NCBI GenBank assembly: GCA_030065875.1
Contig: JASJCR010000069.1
Location: forward strand, 1-45,290
Origin: Ardenticatenaceae bacterium
GTDB lineage: Bacteria; Chloroflexota; Anaerolineae; Promineifilales; Promineifilaceae
Direction: 5' to 3'
DNA: 45,290 nt
This document shows positions 31,512-40,438 of the stretch, one piece after another (position 1 is the stretch's first letter; every line of letters starts with the position of its first letter). The position numbers were made by a program, and so were the translations under genes. The notes below the pieces were generated by a model. It made no database searches, was not told the DNA's origin, and saw only the letters and a list, made by a program, of their open reading frames with translations.

Positions 31512-32411
31512 ATGTCACACAAAATCATTAAAGGGCGCGAAGTCAGCCGGCCGATACGGGCCGAAATCAAGCAGCGGGCAGCAACCCTGCGCAAGGCGGG
31601 CTGGATTCCCCGTCTGGCCTCTCTTGAAGTGGGCAACAACCCGGCCGCCGGCCTCTATATTCGCAATCAGCAGCGAGTCGCCGAAAAATTAGAGATCGAA
31701 TTTGAAAATCGACGGTATCCGCATGAAATTTCTACTCGTGAACTGCTGGCAGCCATTCGGGCCATGAACGTCGATCCACGAGTCACCGGCATCATCCTGC
31801 AGCGGCCGCTCCCCCGCCACATCGATCTGGGCGACGTTCAATCCGCCATTGCCCCATCCAAAGACGTTGAGGGAATGCATCCCACCAATATCGGCAAAGT
31901 GGTCTATGATGATTTTGTGCTCGGTCCCTGTACATCACTAGCCTCAGTGGAAATCCTCAAATCGACCGGCCTGGAACTGCGCGGGCTCGAAGTAGTTGTT
32001 GTCGGCCATTCGGAAATTGTCGGTAAACCGCTGGGGCTGCACCTGATGGCTGAGCTGGCAACAGTCACCATTTGCCATCACGGCACGCGCAATCTGGCCA
32101 CCCATACCCGCCGCGCCGACGCCGTTTTTGTGGCTGTCGGCAAACCGGGATTAATCACCGGGGATATGATCAAACCGGGTGCGGCCGTAATCGATATCGG
32201 CATCAACCAGGTTGAAGTTGTGGATGATGCGGGAAACGCAAAAAACAAAACCGTGGGTGATGTTGATTTTGGCAGCGCTCACGAGGTGGCCGGCTGGATA
32301 ACCCCTGTTCCCGGTGGCGTCGGCCCGGTCACCCTCTCCATTTTAATGCGCAACGTTGTTGCGGCCGTCGAACAGCAAAAGGCAGCCTACGAAAGGGCCA
32401 TGCTGGCCTAG
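31512..32411 (+). CDS. folD: FolD-like methylene-THF dehydrogenase lacking the catalytic lysine
   Basis: A 299-residue protein clearly of the FolD family, which interconverts methylene-, methenyl- and formyl-tetrahydrofolate. In the active-site motif Y-x-x-x-K the lysine is replaced by Gln ('LYIRNQQ', Tyr49 and Gln53). Other conserved spots differ: KDVDG is KDVEG (118) and the cofactor loop G-R/A-S is GHS. The Gln of 'LQRPLP' is kept, and 'ITPVPGGVGPVT' is intact. Loss of this lysine is known to abolish cyclohydrolase activity while dehydrogenase may remain, so this may be a one-function paralogue. Convergent with the next gene; the stops share CTAG. Confidence 0.9.
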   Translation: MSHKIIKGREVSRPIRAEIKQRAATLRKAGWIPRLASLEVGNNPAAGLYIRNQQRVAEKLEIEFENRRYPHEISTRELLAAIRAMNVDPRVTGIILQRPLPRHIDLGDVQSAIAPSKDVEGMHPTNIGKVVYDDFVLGPCTSLASVEILKSTGLELRGLEVVVVGHSEIVGKPLGLHLMAELATVTICHHGTRNLATHTRRADAVFVAVGKPGLITGDMIKPGAAVIDIGINQVEVVDDAGNAKNKTVGDVDFGSAHEVAGWITPVPGGVGPVTLSILMRNVVAAVEQQKAAYERAMLA

Positions 32412-35400
32412 CGGTTTACTTCCTCCAGCGTTACCTCTGCCAGCCGCTCACCGGTTGATGGGTTGTAAAAACCGAGATTGATCGTCGTGCCCTCCCACTC
32501 GCCGGCCGTCAGCGACAGGCGATAGCGATCGACGAGATACTCCCGAGCGAGCCAGCCGGTTGTCGGCCGGGTCCATTCGGCCGGAACCCCATCCGCCTGG
32601 GCGATCATCTCACCTGCCGCATTTCGCACGTGGACAAAGACCCGATACGGAGTCGAGGTCTCTTCTTCAACCCGCCACGTCAAATAAAGCAGCGATTGCC
32701 CATCATCTAAAAACTCTAGATCATAACCCAGCAGCGTAGCAATTTGCAGCCACTCATCGGCCGGTTGGGCCACCGCCGGCGGCTCAAAAAGCCGGTCCGG
32801 TGCTTCGGCCGTGATCCGCCCTAGATCAACCCGCCGGCCATCCACTTCGACTACCACCGGGTGACTCCCGCTGGGAAGATCAGGCGGCAGCGGCCAGCGC
32901 AGGCGGTCGCGAATCGGCCGGTTGCGCTGCCAGAGACTCGTGCCATACGATTCACCACCCAGGGAAAAGGGATAATCGACGAGCACATCGCCCGCCCCAT
33001 CCAGCACCAGCAGCTGACCCTGCAAATCATCCGACAGCGATTGATCGCTTCGCCATAACAGATCGACGCTAAAGCGGTCCCCCGGTTTCCAAACAATCGA
33101 CTCGGGGACCGACCAGCCAATTAATGACAATGCCGAATTTACTTCGACCGGGCTGTTTTGATTGATTTGCCAATCGACGGTGCGCTCGCGGCGGCCGCTT
33201 TCAACGACAATTTTGCCAATTCGCGCTTTGGATGGATCAACCCCCTGACTAAATTCGGGGGTCAGGGCAAACGCAACGTGCCGCTGAAACGCCTCCGCCT
33301 CCAGCCAGTATTCACCAGGTGGGATGCCGGGTATGAGCGACAAAATATAGCCGTCGCGCAAATACTGATCGGTCTGCCAGCCGATACGGCTGTTAAATCC
33401 GGTGTGTGTAAACGGCCGCGACGGCAGCTCCGGTTCAACGCTCCACACCCGCCCCTCGTCATCCGCCACGCGCAGCCCAAACCCATAGGGTACGCCGATG
33501 CTGTCAAGCGGCCGCCAATACTGCACCACCTCAAACGGCTCATCACGCTGAACCACCGCGGGACCGCTGTAACCGAGGTGCATAAACTCCTGGTCAAACG
33601 GGATGTTGGTGGATTGATCGACCATCTGCAGCTGTCCATCAACCAGCCGGTCGGCCCGAATAGGGGTATCAATCAGGTTAATCGCCATTCGGATCAGCAA
33701 AAAGCAAATTGTTATGCCCAGCAGGGCCACAAACGATAACGACTGATCGGTTTGCGGTGTTGCCTCAACCTCCCGCCCTTTGATGGCACCCCTCCCCAGC
33801 AAAAACAGCAGGCCGGCCAGGGCGATCAGGCTAATAACGCCGGTTGTTATCCGCAGCGGCGTTGGAAGAAACCGAAATTCAACTTCGGACAATCCGCTTT
33901 CGATTTCAACCGTCATAAAACCATGCGGCTCGCTGGGGTTGATCGTCGCTGAACGGCCGTTAATCCACGCCTGCCAGCCGGGGAAATAGAGGGCCTGATA
34001 GGTTATGACGGCCGGTTGTTCGACCTGCAGCTGATACACATCGCCAGCGATGGCCGGTTCCCACGTTTCCAGCACCATCCCGTCCTCTATCACCAACCGC
34101 TGAGGAGGCACATCCGCTTCATAATCAGCGAAAAGCTGATCGGCCGGGGGGAGCGCTGTTGTCCAAACCGGCAGGGTTTCTCCAGAAGCTGCCCCACCCC
34201 AGCTGATTACTCTGCCGGACTCCTCCCACCGCGTGGCCTGAACGATGCCCAACGCATCGGGATTCACTGGGAAAGAACAATATTGGGGAAACAGCCACGG
34301 CCATCCGGAAACAGTCACGATCAGGCCACACAGAAAGACGATTATCCAACGGGCGATCGGGCGCCAGCGGGAAGAGAAAAAAGCGGTATTGATTTTGATC
34401 AAACCATCAACGGCAAAACCGGCCAAAATCGCCGCCGCCAGGCTGGATAAACCCAGCAGGCGGGAGGGCAGCTGGATAAAGGTGGGCAGCGGCCGTGCTT
34501 GCCAGAGAAAATCAGAGGCGGAAGTGGCCAAAAATATCGCCAGAGTGCCTATGAGCACCCAGCCCAGCAGCGACTTTCGACGATGATCGAGCCACAAGAG
34601 GGCGGCCATCCCCACGACAGCCAAAATCGCCTGCCCCATCCCCATGGTCCGGGTCAACGGTGGGTTATTGAGGTTTGAATCGGCCGGTTCATCGGGCATG
34701 CGCACCATCTCGGACAGGGGGATAAAATGTTCGCCGTAATAGCTCCAGCTGTGCAGGGTTTGACCGGCTTCCCCCCGCGAATGGGTTACCTGAAGCTCAA
34801 CGATGGCTGGCAGCCAGTAAAAAAGAGTGAGGACAAAAGCGAACACGCCGACGAGCAGGGATGGCCAAATATAATTTATGGTGTGATTGCGCAGCTCTCC
34901 ATTTTCCCAACCGCGCGCGATCCACAAAATGCCAATGGTAGGCACCGCCAAAAAAGGAATGACGTTGTGGCTGAGGACGAGGAGGGTAAACAGCAAGACG
35001 CTGCGCGTAAATGTTTGCAGCGACCGTCTGGTTTGCAGGGCGTCAAAGCTGGCCAGAACCCAGGGCAGCAGCATCAGCCCCAACAGCTCGGGAAATGCGC
35101 CGCGCTCGGTGCTGTTGTAAATCAGATAAGGGGCAAACATGTAGGCCAACCCCACAATAAACGACCCGGCCGTTGATAAATACCGCCGGCCGAGATGGTA
35201 GCCACCCCATCCACAAAAAAAGAGGGTGATGAAGATAAAAACGCGAAATGAGGCTGATAGATGAATGCCGGTCAGATTAAGTAGGGCAATCAGCCAGTAC
35301 GACAGCGGAGCATATTGGCCGAGGATGGGATAACCATAGCCACGCAGGAGGTCGGGGCTCCACATTAAGAACGGATGTCCATTTTGAATGTTTAATACAA

Positions 35401-35548
35401 GTTGGGCAACCCGATAAAAATGTGCTTCGGTATCGTGACCGCAGGCAAGCCCCCAGTAAAATGTTGGCAAAAACATAGCGGCCGCCACTGCAAAAATGGC
35501 GGCCGCCCCAAGTGTTTCAATTTTTATTGGTTTAAAACCGATTTTCAC
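32408..35548 (-). CDS. Large GT-C-like membrane protein, 1,046 aa
   Basis: A 1,046-residue protein with about 12-13 membrane helices in the first about 400 residues plus one near 565-585 and one near 610-630, followed by a large soluble beta-rich part (640-1,046). 'CGHDTEAHFYRVAQL' (about 36-50) fits the first outside-loop acidic motif of GT-C glycosyltransferases that use lipid-linked sugars. It looks like bacterial membrane proteins annotated as '6-pyruvoyl-tetrahydropterin synthase-related' or YfhO-like. The soluble part probably faces outside and may bind sugar. Substrate unknown. It stands alone on its strand. Confidence 0.78.
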   Translation of the reverse strand: MKIGFKPIKIETLGAAAIFAVAAAMFLPTFYWGLACGHDTEAHFYRVAQLVLNIQNGHPFLMWSPDLLRGYGYPILGQYAPLSYWLIALLNLTGIHLSASFRVFIFITLFFCGWGGYHLGRRYLSTAGSFIVGLAYMFAPYLIYNSTERGAFPELLGLMLLPWVLASFDALQTRRSLQTFTRSVLLFTLLVLSHNVIPFLAVPTIGILWIARGWENGELRNHTINYIWPSLLVGVFAFVLTLFYWLPAIVELQVTHSRGEAGQTLHSWSYYGEHFIPLSEMVRMPDEPADSNLNNPPLTRTMGMGQAILAVVGMAALLWLDHRRKSLLGWVLIGTLAIFLATSASDFLWQARPLPTFIQLPSRLLGLSSLAAAILAGFAVDGLIKINTAFFSSRWRPIARWIIVFLCGLIVTVSGWPWLFPQYCSFPVNPDALGIVQATRWEESGRVISWGGAASGETLPVWTTALPPADQLFADYEADVPPQRLVIEDGMVLETWEPAIAGDVYQLQVEQPAVITYQALYFPGWQAWINGRSATINPSEPHGFMTVEIESGLSEVEFRFLPTPLRITTGVISLIALAGLLFLLGRGAIKGREVEATPQTDQSLSFVALLGITICFLLIRMAINLIDTPIRADRLVDGQLQMVDQSTNIPFDQEFMHLGYSGPAVVQRDEPFEVVQYWRPLDSIGVPYGFGLRVADDEGRVWSVEPELPSRPFTHTGFNSRIGWQTDQYLRDGYILSLIPGIPPGEYWLEAEAFQRHVAFALTPEFSQGVDPSKARIGKIVVESGRRERTVDWQINQNSPVEVNSALSLIGWSVPESIVWKPGDRFSVDLLWRSDQSLSDDLQGQLLVLDGAGDVLVDYPFSLGGESYGTSLWQRNRPIRDRLRWPLPPDLPSGSHPVVVEVDGRRVDLGRITAEAPDRLFEPPAVAQPADEWLQIATLLGYDLEFLDDGQSLLYLTWRVEEETSTPYRVFVHVRNAAGEMIAQADGVPAEWTRPTTGWLAREYLVDRYRLSLTAGEWEGTTINLGFYNPSTGERLAEVTLEEVNR

Positions 35549-35659
35549 GCCGGGAATTATAGCATAAACTCGACGTCAAGCCTGTCGGCTTATCTATAGT
35601 TTAACCTCTGTTACGGCCTTGTTGGGCAAACAAACAGCCGCTAGAGAAACCAAAAACCA

Positions 35660-35989
35660 TTATACTTCTACGACCGCCGCATCCGGAGCGTTTTTCATGA
35701 CCGACTGTATCCCGTTGTCGCGGGATTTTTCGCTGTCATACATCTGGCTGTTGCCGATCACCTGGCCGTTGGCCGCCTTGAGTACAAAATACGGCTTGCC
35801 GCTTTCAGAATTCTTCCGCTCATAACGCCCATCTAATGGTGCATTGGTTTTAACCGAACTGATGCCGTTGGCTGCCGTTGCCCTCGACGCATACATTTGA
35901 CTGGTTAATATGATCTGTCCGTTGCTGGCTTTTAATGAGAAGTGGTATTTCCCGTTTTTTGCTACCTTTAATTCAAATTTTCCCGCCAT
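35660..35989 (-). CDS. Tandem DUF1508 (YegP-like) protein
   Basis: A 109-residue protein of two DUF1508 repeats (about 1-52 and 53-105). Each has the pattern 'Y-F/H-x-LKA(S/A)NGQ-I/V-I...SQMY-S...NGI-SV..NA'. The family is widespread and its role is unknown. A strong ribosome site (GGAGGT) precedes the ATG. Single gene, no partner evident. Confidence 0.92.
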   Translation of the reverse strand: MAGKFELKVAKNGKYHFSLKASNGQIILTSQMYASRATAANGISSVKTNAPLDGRYERKNSESGKPYFVLKAANGQVIGNSQMYDSEKSRDNGIQSVMKNAPDAAVVEV

Positions 35990-36150
35990 TTTTTACCTCC
36001 AAAGGTGTAAATTGTTCGCTTTTAACTGGCTGTTTGAACAACCAACTACCTTCATCATAAAAAATATTGGGAAATAGTAAATACGTAGGATTACAGAGAA
36101 GATCGGCGCTGCATGTCGTGCTAAAAGGTGGGCAGCACCATGCGTAAACG

Positions 36151-36735
36151 CTATATCCTCAATCGATACACCGCCGTGCGGGAGCGCCAATTTTCACCCC
36201 AGTCGATCCGCCAGTTGCCGGATAAAAACACCTTATTTTCTATGGTCACACCCAGTGTACGGCATAAATCCTCAAAATCGGCCACCGTAAACCACTGCCA
36301 GCGCCGATCGTCATCCCAGCGCTGCTCAAAATCCGGGGCTTGGGGTACCCGGCCGTTCACCAGATATTCAAGCCGGCAGCGCCAGTACCCCCAGTTGGGG
36401 AAACTCACCACCGCCTGCTGCCCCACGCGTAGCATCTCCTGCAGCACCTCTCCCGGCCGGCTCAAAAACGGCAGCGTCTGGCTCAAAACCACCACATCCA
36501 GCAGCCCATCCGGATAATCAGCTAACCCTTCCTGCAGGTATCCCTGTCGCACGCTCAGGCCACGCCGCACGCAGGCCATCACCCCGGCCTCGCTGATTTC
36601 GATGCCGCTCCCCTTTACCCGCTTCTGACGCACCAAAAAGTCGAGCAGATCTCCATCTCCGCAGCCAAGATCCAGCACCCGCGCCTGCTCCGGCACCATT
36701 TCAGCAATGACTTGAAGGTCGCTGCGCAAAATCAT
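36151..36735 (-). CDS. metW: MetW methionine biosynthesis protein
   Basis: A 194-residue SAM-dependent-methyltransferase-fold protein. The glycine-rich loop is 'VLDLGCGDGDLLDFL', and 'GIEISEAGV' is the next strand. 'SFPNWGYWRCRLEYLVNGRV' and the C-terminal 'GNWRIDWGENWRSR' are MetW hallmarks. MetW partners MetX to make an active homoserine acetyl- or succinyltransferase. The longer frame starts within metX; the chosen ATG has GAGGTG about 14 nt before it and leaves only 5 bp after the metX stop. Last gene of metY-metX-metW. Confidence 0.94.
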   Translation of the reverse strand: MILRSDLQVIAEMVPEQARVLDLGCGDGDLLDFLVRQKRVKGSGIEISEAGVMACVRRGLSVRQGYLQEGLADYPDGLLDVVVLSQTLPFLSRPGEVLQEMLRVGQQAVVSFPNWGYWRCRLEYLVNGRVPQAPDFEQRWDDDRRWQWFTVADFEDLCRTLGVTIENKVFLSGNWRIDWGENWRSRTAVYRLRI

Positions 36736-36740
36736 GGCGG

Positions 36741-37937
36741 TTAAAACACCTCGCCATCGGCAATTTGGTCGTCTTCGGCCGCAATATCGAGACCGGCCTC
36801 GCGACAAAGGCGTTCGAGATAGCTTTTTAGCAAGCGGGTCATCGTTTCCACTTCTAATAGAAAGGCGTCGTGCCCCCACGAGCTTTCAATGTCGAGATAG
36901 GTAACGTCAGCGCCAACCGCGTGCAACGCCCGCACCAGCTCCTTGCTGTGATAGCTCGGATAAAGCCAGTCGCTGGTGAAGCTGATCACCAGGTATTTAA
37001 CCTCGGCCGACTGCGTAAATGAGGCGGCCAGCGAACCGGAAGGCTGGGTTAAATCAAAGTAATCCATCGCCTTGGTGATATACAGGTAAGCGTTGGCGTC
37101 AAAACGGCGGGTAAATTTGCTGCCGTTGTATTTGAGATAGCTCTCCACCTCAAATTCGGTTTGAAATTCATAGCCGTATTTTTCCCGGCTGCGCAGCCGC
37201 CGGCCGAACTTTCGCTGCATCGAAGCATCGCTCAGATAGGTGATATGCCCCACCATGCGGGCGACGGCTAATCCCGCATCCGGTTTTTGCTCACTTTCGT
37301 GATAATCCCCGCCGTTCCAAAAGGGATCGGCATAAATCGCCTGACGGCCGACCTCGCTGAAGCCGATCAACATTGGGCTGTGATGAGCGGTTGAGGCAAT
37401 CGGAATAGCCGCAAGCAGCCGCTCAGGATAGCGGGCAGCCCACTCCAGCACCTGCATGCCGCCCATCGACCCACCGGCGATGCACAGGAGTCGATCAATC
37501 CCCATCGAGTCGATGAGGCGGCGCTGGGCCCGCACCATATCGCCAATCGTCACGACCGGGAATGAAAGACCATATGGCCGGCCGGTTTTTAAATCAATCT
37601 CGGTGGGTCCGCTGGAGCCATAACAGCTGCCAATGACGTTGCTGCAAATCACAAAAAAACGATCGGTATCAAACGCCTTTTGCGGCCCGATACAGTCGTC
37701 CCACCAGCCCGGTTTGGCATCCTCTTCACTGTGATAACCGGCCGCATGAGCGCTGCCGGTCAGGGCATGGCAAACCAAGATCGCGTTGGTTTTGGCCTCG
37801 TTTAACCGGCCGTACGTTTCGTACGTCAACGTCACCGGCCCCAGGGAAGCCCCGCTCTCTAGAGAGAACGGTTCTTCCTGGGCGAAGGTAAACGTTTGTT
37901 GGGGTACCAATCCCACAGACTGCTTGGAAAAACTCAT
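36741..37937 (-). CDS. metX: Homoserine O-acetyltransferase
   Basis: A 398-residue alpha/beta-hydrolase-fold enzyme that acetylates (or in some lineages succinylates) homoserine. The nucleophile is Ser157 in 'IAGGSMGGMQVLEW', the acid is Asp in 'TSDWLYP', and the base is His in 'SSWGHDAFLLE'. 'NVIGSCYGSSGP' and 'YETYGRLN' are also conserved. The longer frame to 38,033 overlaps metY and is rejected; the ATG at 37,937 lies 4 bp after the metY stop. It works directly with MetY downstream in the pathway and MetW as activator. Confidence 0.95.
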   Translation of the reverse strand: MSFSKQSVGLVPQQTFTFAQEEPFSLESGASLGPVTLTYETYGRLNEAKTNAILVCHALTGSAHAAGYHSEEDAKPGWWDDCIGPQKAFDTDRFFVICSNVIGSCYGSSGPTEIDLKTGRPYGLSFPVVTIGDMVRAQRRLIDSMGIDRLLCIAGGSMGGMQVLEWAARYPERLLAAIPIASTAHHSPMLIGFSEVGRQAIYADPFWNGGDYHESEQKPDAGLAVARMVGHITYLSDASMQRKFGRRLRSREKYGYEFQTEFEVESYLKYNGSKFTRRFDANAYLYITKAMDYFDLTQPSGSLAASFTQSAEVKYLVISFTSDWLYPSYHSKELVRALHAVGADVTYLDIESSWGHDAFLLEVETMTRLLKSYLERLCREAGLDIAAEDDQIADGEVF

Positions 37938-37941
37938 GTCG

Positions 37942-39258
37942 CTAATCGGCCGTGGCCACCGATTTACGGCCGACCGCCAAGGTGATCGCCTGATCGAGAT
38001 CCCACAAAATATCTTCGATATCTTCGATCCCAATGCTGAGACGGATAAAGTCCGGCGTCACCCCGGCTGAGGTCAGCTCTTCCTCACTGAGCTGGCTGTG
38101 GGTCGTGCTGGCCGGGTGGATGGCCAAACTTTTAGCATCACCCACGTTGGCTACATGGCTCAGCAGCTTGAGGTTGTTGATAAAATCTTCCCCGGCCGCC
38201 CGGCCGCCGCTGATGCCAAAGCCGAGAATCGCCCCCGGTCCCTTGGGCAGGTATTTCTTCGCCCGCTCGTAATCCGGGTGTGAGGTTAAACCAGGATAGG
38301 AAACCCAGTCAACATCGCTGTGATTCTGCAAAAACTCGGCCACCGCCTGAGCATTGCTCACGTGCCGATCCATACGCAAACTCAGCGTTTCCAGCCCCTG
38401 AAGCGTGGTCCACGAGTTAAATGGCGCCTGGCAGGCACCGATATCACGCAAAATTTGCACTCGGGCCTTGAGAATAAACGCCGGTGCGCCTAAATCTGCA
38501 TAGCGCAGCCCGTTGTAGCTGGGATCCGGCTCGGTGAAATTGGGAAAACGGCCGCTGGTCCAGTCAAAGTTGCCCCCATCGACGATGATGCCACCAATGG
38601 TGGTGCCGTGACCGCCGATAAATTTGGTGGTGCTGTGGGTGACGATATTGGCCCCATACTCGATCGGCCGGTTTAAGTAAGGGGTGGCAAAGGTGTTGTC
38701 GATCATCAGAGGAATGTGATGGGCCCGGGCAATGGCGCTTACTTCCTCAAAAGGAAAGACGGTGATATCCGGATTGCCCAGCGTTTCCCCATAGATGATT
38801 TTGGTGTTCGGCCGGATCGCCTTCTCAAACCCCTCGATGTCGCCCGGGTTAACAAAGGTGACCTCGATCCCCAGGCGGGGGAAGGTATAGTTGAACTGAT
38901 TATACGTTCCACCATAAAGGCGGCTGCTCGACACGATATGATCACCGGCCTGGCAGAGGGTCAAAATAGCCATCGTTTGCGCCCCATGACCGGAGCTGGA
39001 TCCCAAAGCCCCAACGCCGCCCTCTAAATCAGCCACGCGCTGCTCCAGAACGTCGGTCGTGGGATTCATGATGCGGGTGTAAATGTTCCCCAACTCTTGC
39101 AGGGCGAAGAGGTTCGCCGCGTGTTCGGTGTTATTAAACTGAAAACTGGTCGTTTGATAAATCGGCACCGCCCGACTGCCGGTGGTGCTGTCGGGAACCT
39201 GACCGGCATGCAGCTGCCGGGTCGTAAAACCTAACTGTCGTTCACTGTTTTGGGTCAT
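37942..39258 (-). CDS. metY: O-acetylhomoserine sulfhydrylase
   Basis: A 438-residue Cys/Met-metabolism PLP enzyme that makes homocysteine from O-acetylhomoserine and sulfide. The PLP lysine is in 'THSTTKFIGGHGTTIGG'. Other signatures are 'SRAVPIYQTTSFQF', 'IYTRIMNPTTDVLEQRVADL' and 'FIRLSIGIED'. The longer frame to 39,405 would run through the terminator of the riboswitch, so the ATG at 39,258, with GGAGAGA 3-4 nt before it, is chosen. First gene of the met operon and directly controlled by the SAM-I riboswitch upstream. Confidence 0.96.
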   Translation of the reverse strand: MTQNSERQLGFTTRQLHAGQVPDSTTGSRAVPIYQTTSFQFNNTEHAANLFALQELGNIYTRIMNPTTDVLEQRVADLEGGVGALGSSSGHGAQTMAILTLCQAGDHIVSSSRLYGGTYNQFNYTFPRLGIEVTFVNPGDIEGFEKAIRPNTKIIYGETLGNPDITVFPFEEVSAIARAHHIPLMIDNTFATPYLNRPIEYGANIVTHSTTKFIGGHGTTIGGIIVDGGNFDWTSGRFPNFTEPDPSYNGLRYADLGAPAFILKARVQILRDIGACQAPFNSWTTLQGLETLSLRMDRHVSNAQAVAEFLQNHSDVDWVSYPGLTSHPDYERAKKYLPKGPGAILGFGISGGRAAGEDFINNLKLLSHVANVGDAKSLAIHPASTTHSQLSEEELTSAGVTPDFIRLSIGIEDIEDILWDLDQAITLAVGRKSVATAD

Positions 39259-39376
39259 TTTCTCTCTCCTAAAATTAAATTGATAAATTTGATTGTCTGC
39301 ACCGCTGACCACTTCACATTTCTGATTGATCGGGCGGTACAGGAGACGCCATTCCCGGCCGGTCAAATCAACCAAC

Positions 39377-39421
39377 AAAAAAACCCTCAGATCATATGGA
39401 TTCATATGGACCAGAGGGTTC
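39377..39421 (-). terminator. Riboswitch-controlled terminator of the met operon
   Basis: On the minus strand ACCCTC...CATATG and CATATG...GAGGGT form a long imperfect hairpin followed by seven Us (complement of 39,377-39,383). It sits between the aptamer and metY, the place of the SAM-responsive off switch. Confidence 0.85.
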
Positions 39422-39437
39422 GAGAGTTTGGCTTGAT

Positions 39438-39461
39438 GTTGTCACCAAAAAAGGTGACAAC
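39438..39461 (-). promoter_or_regulatory. Perfect hairpin between aptamer and terminator
   Basis: GTTGTCACC and GGTGACAAC pair perfectly (9 bp) around six Us. It is 9 nt past the aptamer P1. It could insulate the aptamer or serve as an additional pause or terminator-like element; the role is inferred. Confidence 0.6.
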
Positions 39462-39470
39462 GGGTTTCCG

Positions 39471-39579
39471 CTCGTATCTTTCAGAGTTGTTCTCTGACGG
39501 AATTAGCACCATTTCCGCGCCATTCGCGGCGGTTGCTGAGGCTTCGTTGGGCCGTTCCCTCCACCTCTCTGGATATAAG
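39471..39579 (-). ncRNA. SAM-I riboswitch (S-box) aptamer
   Basis: The minus-strand RNA contains the S-box core in order: AGAGAGGUGGAGGGAACGGC, CCAACGAAGCCUCAGCAACC, then AUGGUGCUAAUUCC, a variable stem and GAAAGAUACGAG. P1 pairs CUUAUAUC (39,572-39,579) with GAUACGAG (39,471-39,478) with one mismatch. The family binds S-adenosylmethionine and stops transcription when it is plentiful. It precedes metY-metX-metW, exactly the expected targets. Confidence 0.95.
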
Positions 39580-39605
39580 TGGTTAGCTATATGCAATTTT
39601 GCTGA

Positions 39606-39633
39606 ACTATAAAGAAAAATCTGTGGATGTCAA
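39606..39633 (-). promoter_or_regulatory. Promoter of the met operon
   Basis: On the minus strand TTGACA (complement of 39,628-39,633) and TATAGT (complement of 39,606-39,611) are 16 bp apart. Transcription would begin about 20 nt before the aptamer P1. Confidence 0.8.
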
Positions 39634-39703
39634 GATTTTGCCCTAAGATTTAAAGCTAAACACGAAATTTTTGCTAACGATTTAAATCAAGTCCGATACA
39701 GTA

Positions 39704-39920
39704 GCGTCATTCCCGCTTTCGCGGGAATCCATTGGATGGCCACCGGTGAATCCCCGCCGTCGTTTACCCCCGTGAAGACGGGGGCCAGGATGATGGGCTT
39801 GTTTTGGAGGGTGATTCTAATCCGCATTTATTCGTAAATCTTCAAATTCCGGCTTTGGTCTCTTTGGCCGATGAATAAATTTATCGGGAAGGTCAGGCAG
39901 CAACTTGAGTTAACGATTTA
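39704..39920. repeat. Dispersed mosaic element, copy 3 (rearranged)
   Basis: The hairpin ATTCCCGC-TTTC-GCGGGAAT with 'CCATTGGATGGCCACC' occurs at about 39,709-39,745, as in copies 2 and 4. The other module, GCCGATGAATAAATTTATCGG followed by GCAACTTGAGTTAA, is at about 39,868-39,916 in the reverse orientation relative to those copies. The rest of the gap 39,634-40,061 is AT-rich without a recognisable gene. Confidence 0.7.
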
Positions 39921-40061
39921 AGTATTTATAAAAAGGGACGCGAGTTTAATATATTAATAAAATTTTGATGTAAGATTTTTAAAGTTTATACCATCCAAAG
40001 ATCAATCCGCGAAAAGCGATAAAGCAGCTAAAAAATTAAACTTTTGAGGAGAGATGTTATT

Positions 40062-40343
40062 ATGAAAGCAATTTGGAATGGTCAGGTCATTGCCGAAAGT
40101 GAAGACACCGTTGTTGTTGAAGGAAATCACTATTTTCCCCCCAATTCGGTCAAACGCGAATTTTTTGAGGAATCTTCCCGAACATCGGTTTGTCCCTGGA
40201 AAGGCACAGCCAGCTATTATGACCTCGTCGCCAATGGTGATAAAAGCAGTAATGCGGCGTGGTATTATCCAAACCCGTCAGATGCGGCCAAAGAAATAAA
40301 AGATCACGTAGCTTTTTACCCGGTTGTTCAAGTTACCGATTAA
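40062..40343 (+). CDS. DUF427 family protein
   Basis: A 93-residue DUF427 protein, a small beta-rich fold. The signatures are 'MKAIWNGQVIAESEDTVVVE' at the start, 'NHYFPPNSV', 'SVCPWKGTASYYDL' and 'AAWYYPNPSDAAKEIKDHVA'. The biochemical role of the family is unknown. The longer frame begins at a TTG that is part of the ribosome site itself (GAGGAGAG), so the ATG at 40,062 is chosen. It is a single gene with its own terminator. Confidence 0.95.
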   Translation: MKAIWNGQVIAESEDTVVVEGNHYFPPNSVKREFFEESSRTSVCPWKGTASYYDLVANGDKSSNAAWYYPNPSDAAKEIKDHVAFYPVVQVTD

Positions 40344-40361
40344 ATAACAGATCTCACTTAT

Positions 40362-40396
40362 AAAGAGCGCACTTGAAATGACAAGTGTGCTCTTTT
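40362..40396 (+). terminator. Terminator after the DUF427 gene
   Basis: AAAGAGCGCACTTG (40,362-40,375) and CAAGTGTGCTCTTT (40,382-40,395) form a 14-bp stem with one mismatch and a 6-nt loop, ending in TTTT. Confidence 0.85.
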
Positions 40397-40438
40397 GTGT
40401 GTCACCTAATGAATTAAAAGCCCAACACTAGGGAATCG

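Noticed and set aside
36736..36879. Longer metW start within metX
   Set aside because: The additional residues are an Arg-rich shadow of metX; the conserved MetW N-terminus begins at the ATG at 36,735.
36741..38033. Longer metX start at 38,033
   Set aside because: It overlaps the 3' end of metY by about 90 bp and adds non-homologous residues; the ATG at 37,937 follows the metY stop by 4 bp.
37942..39405. Longer metY start at 39,405
   Set aside because: It would translate through the riboswitch terminator and adds residues unlike the family; the ATG at 39,258 has a good ribosome site.
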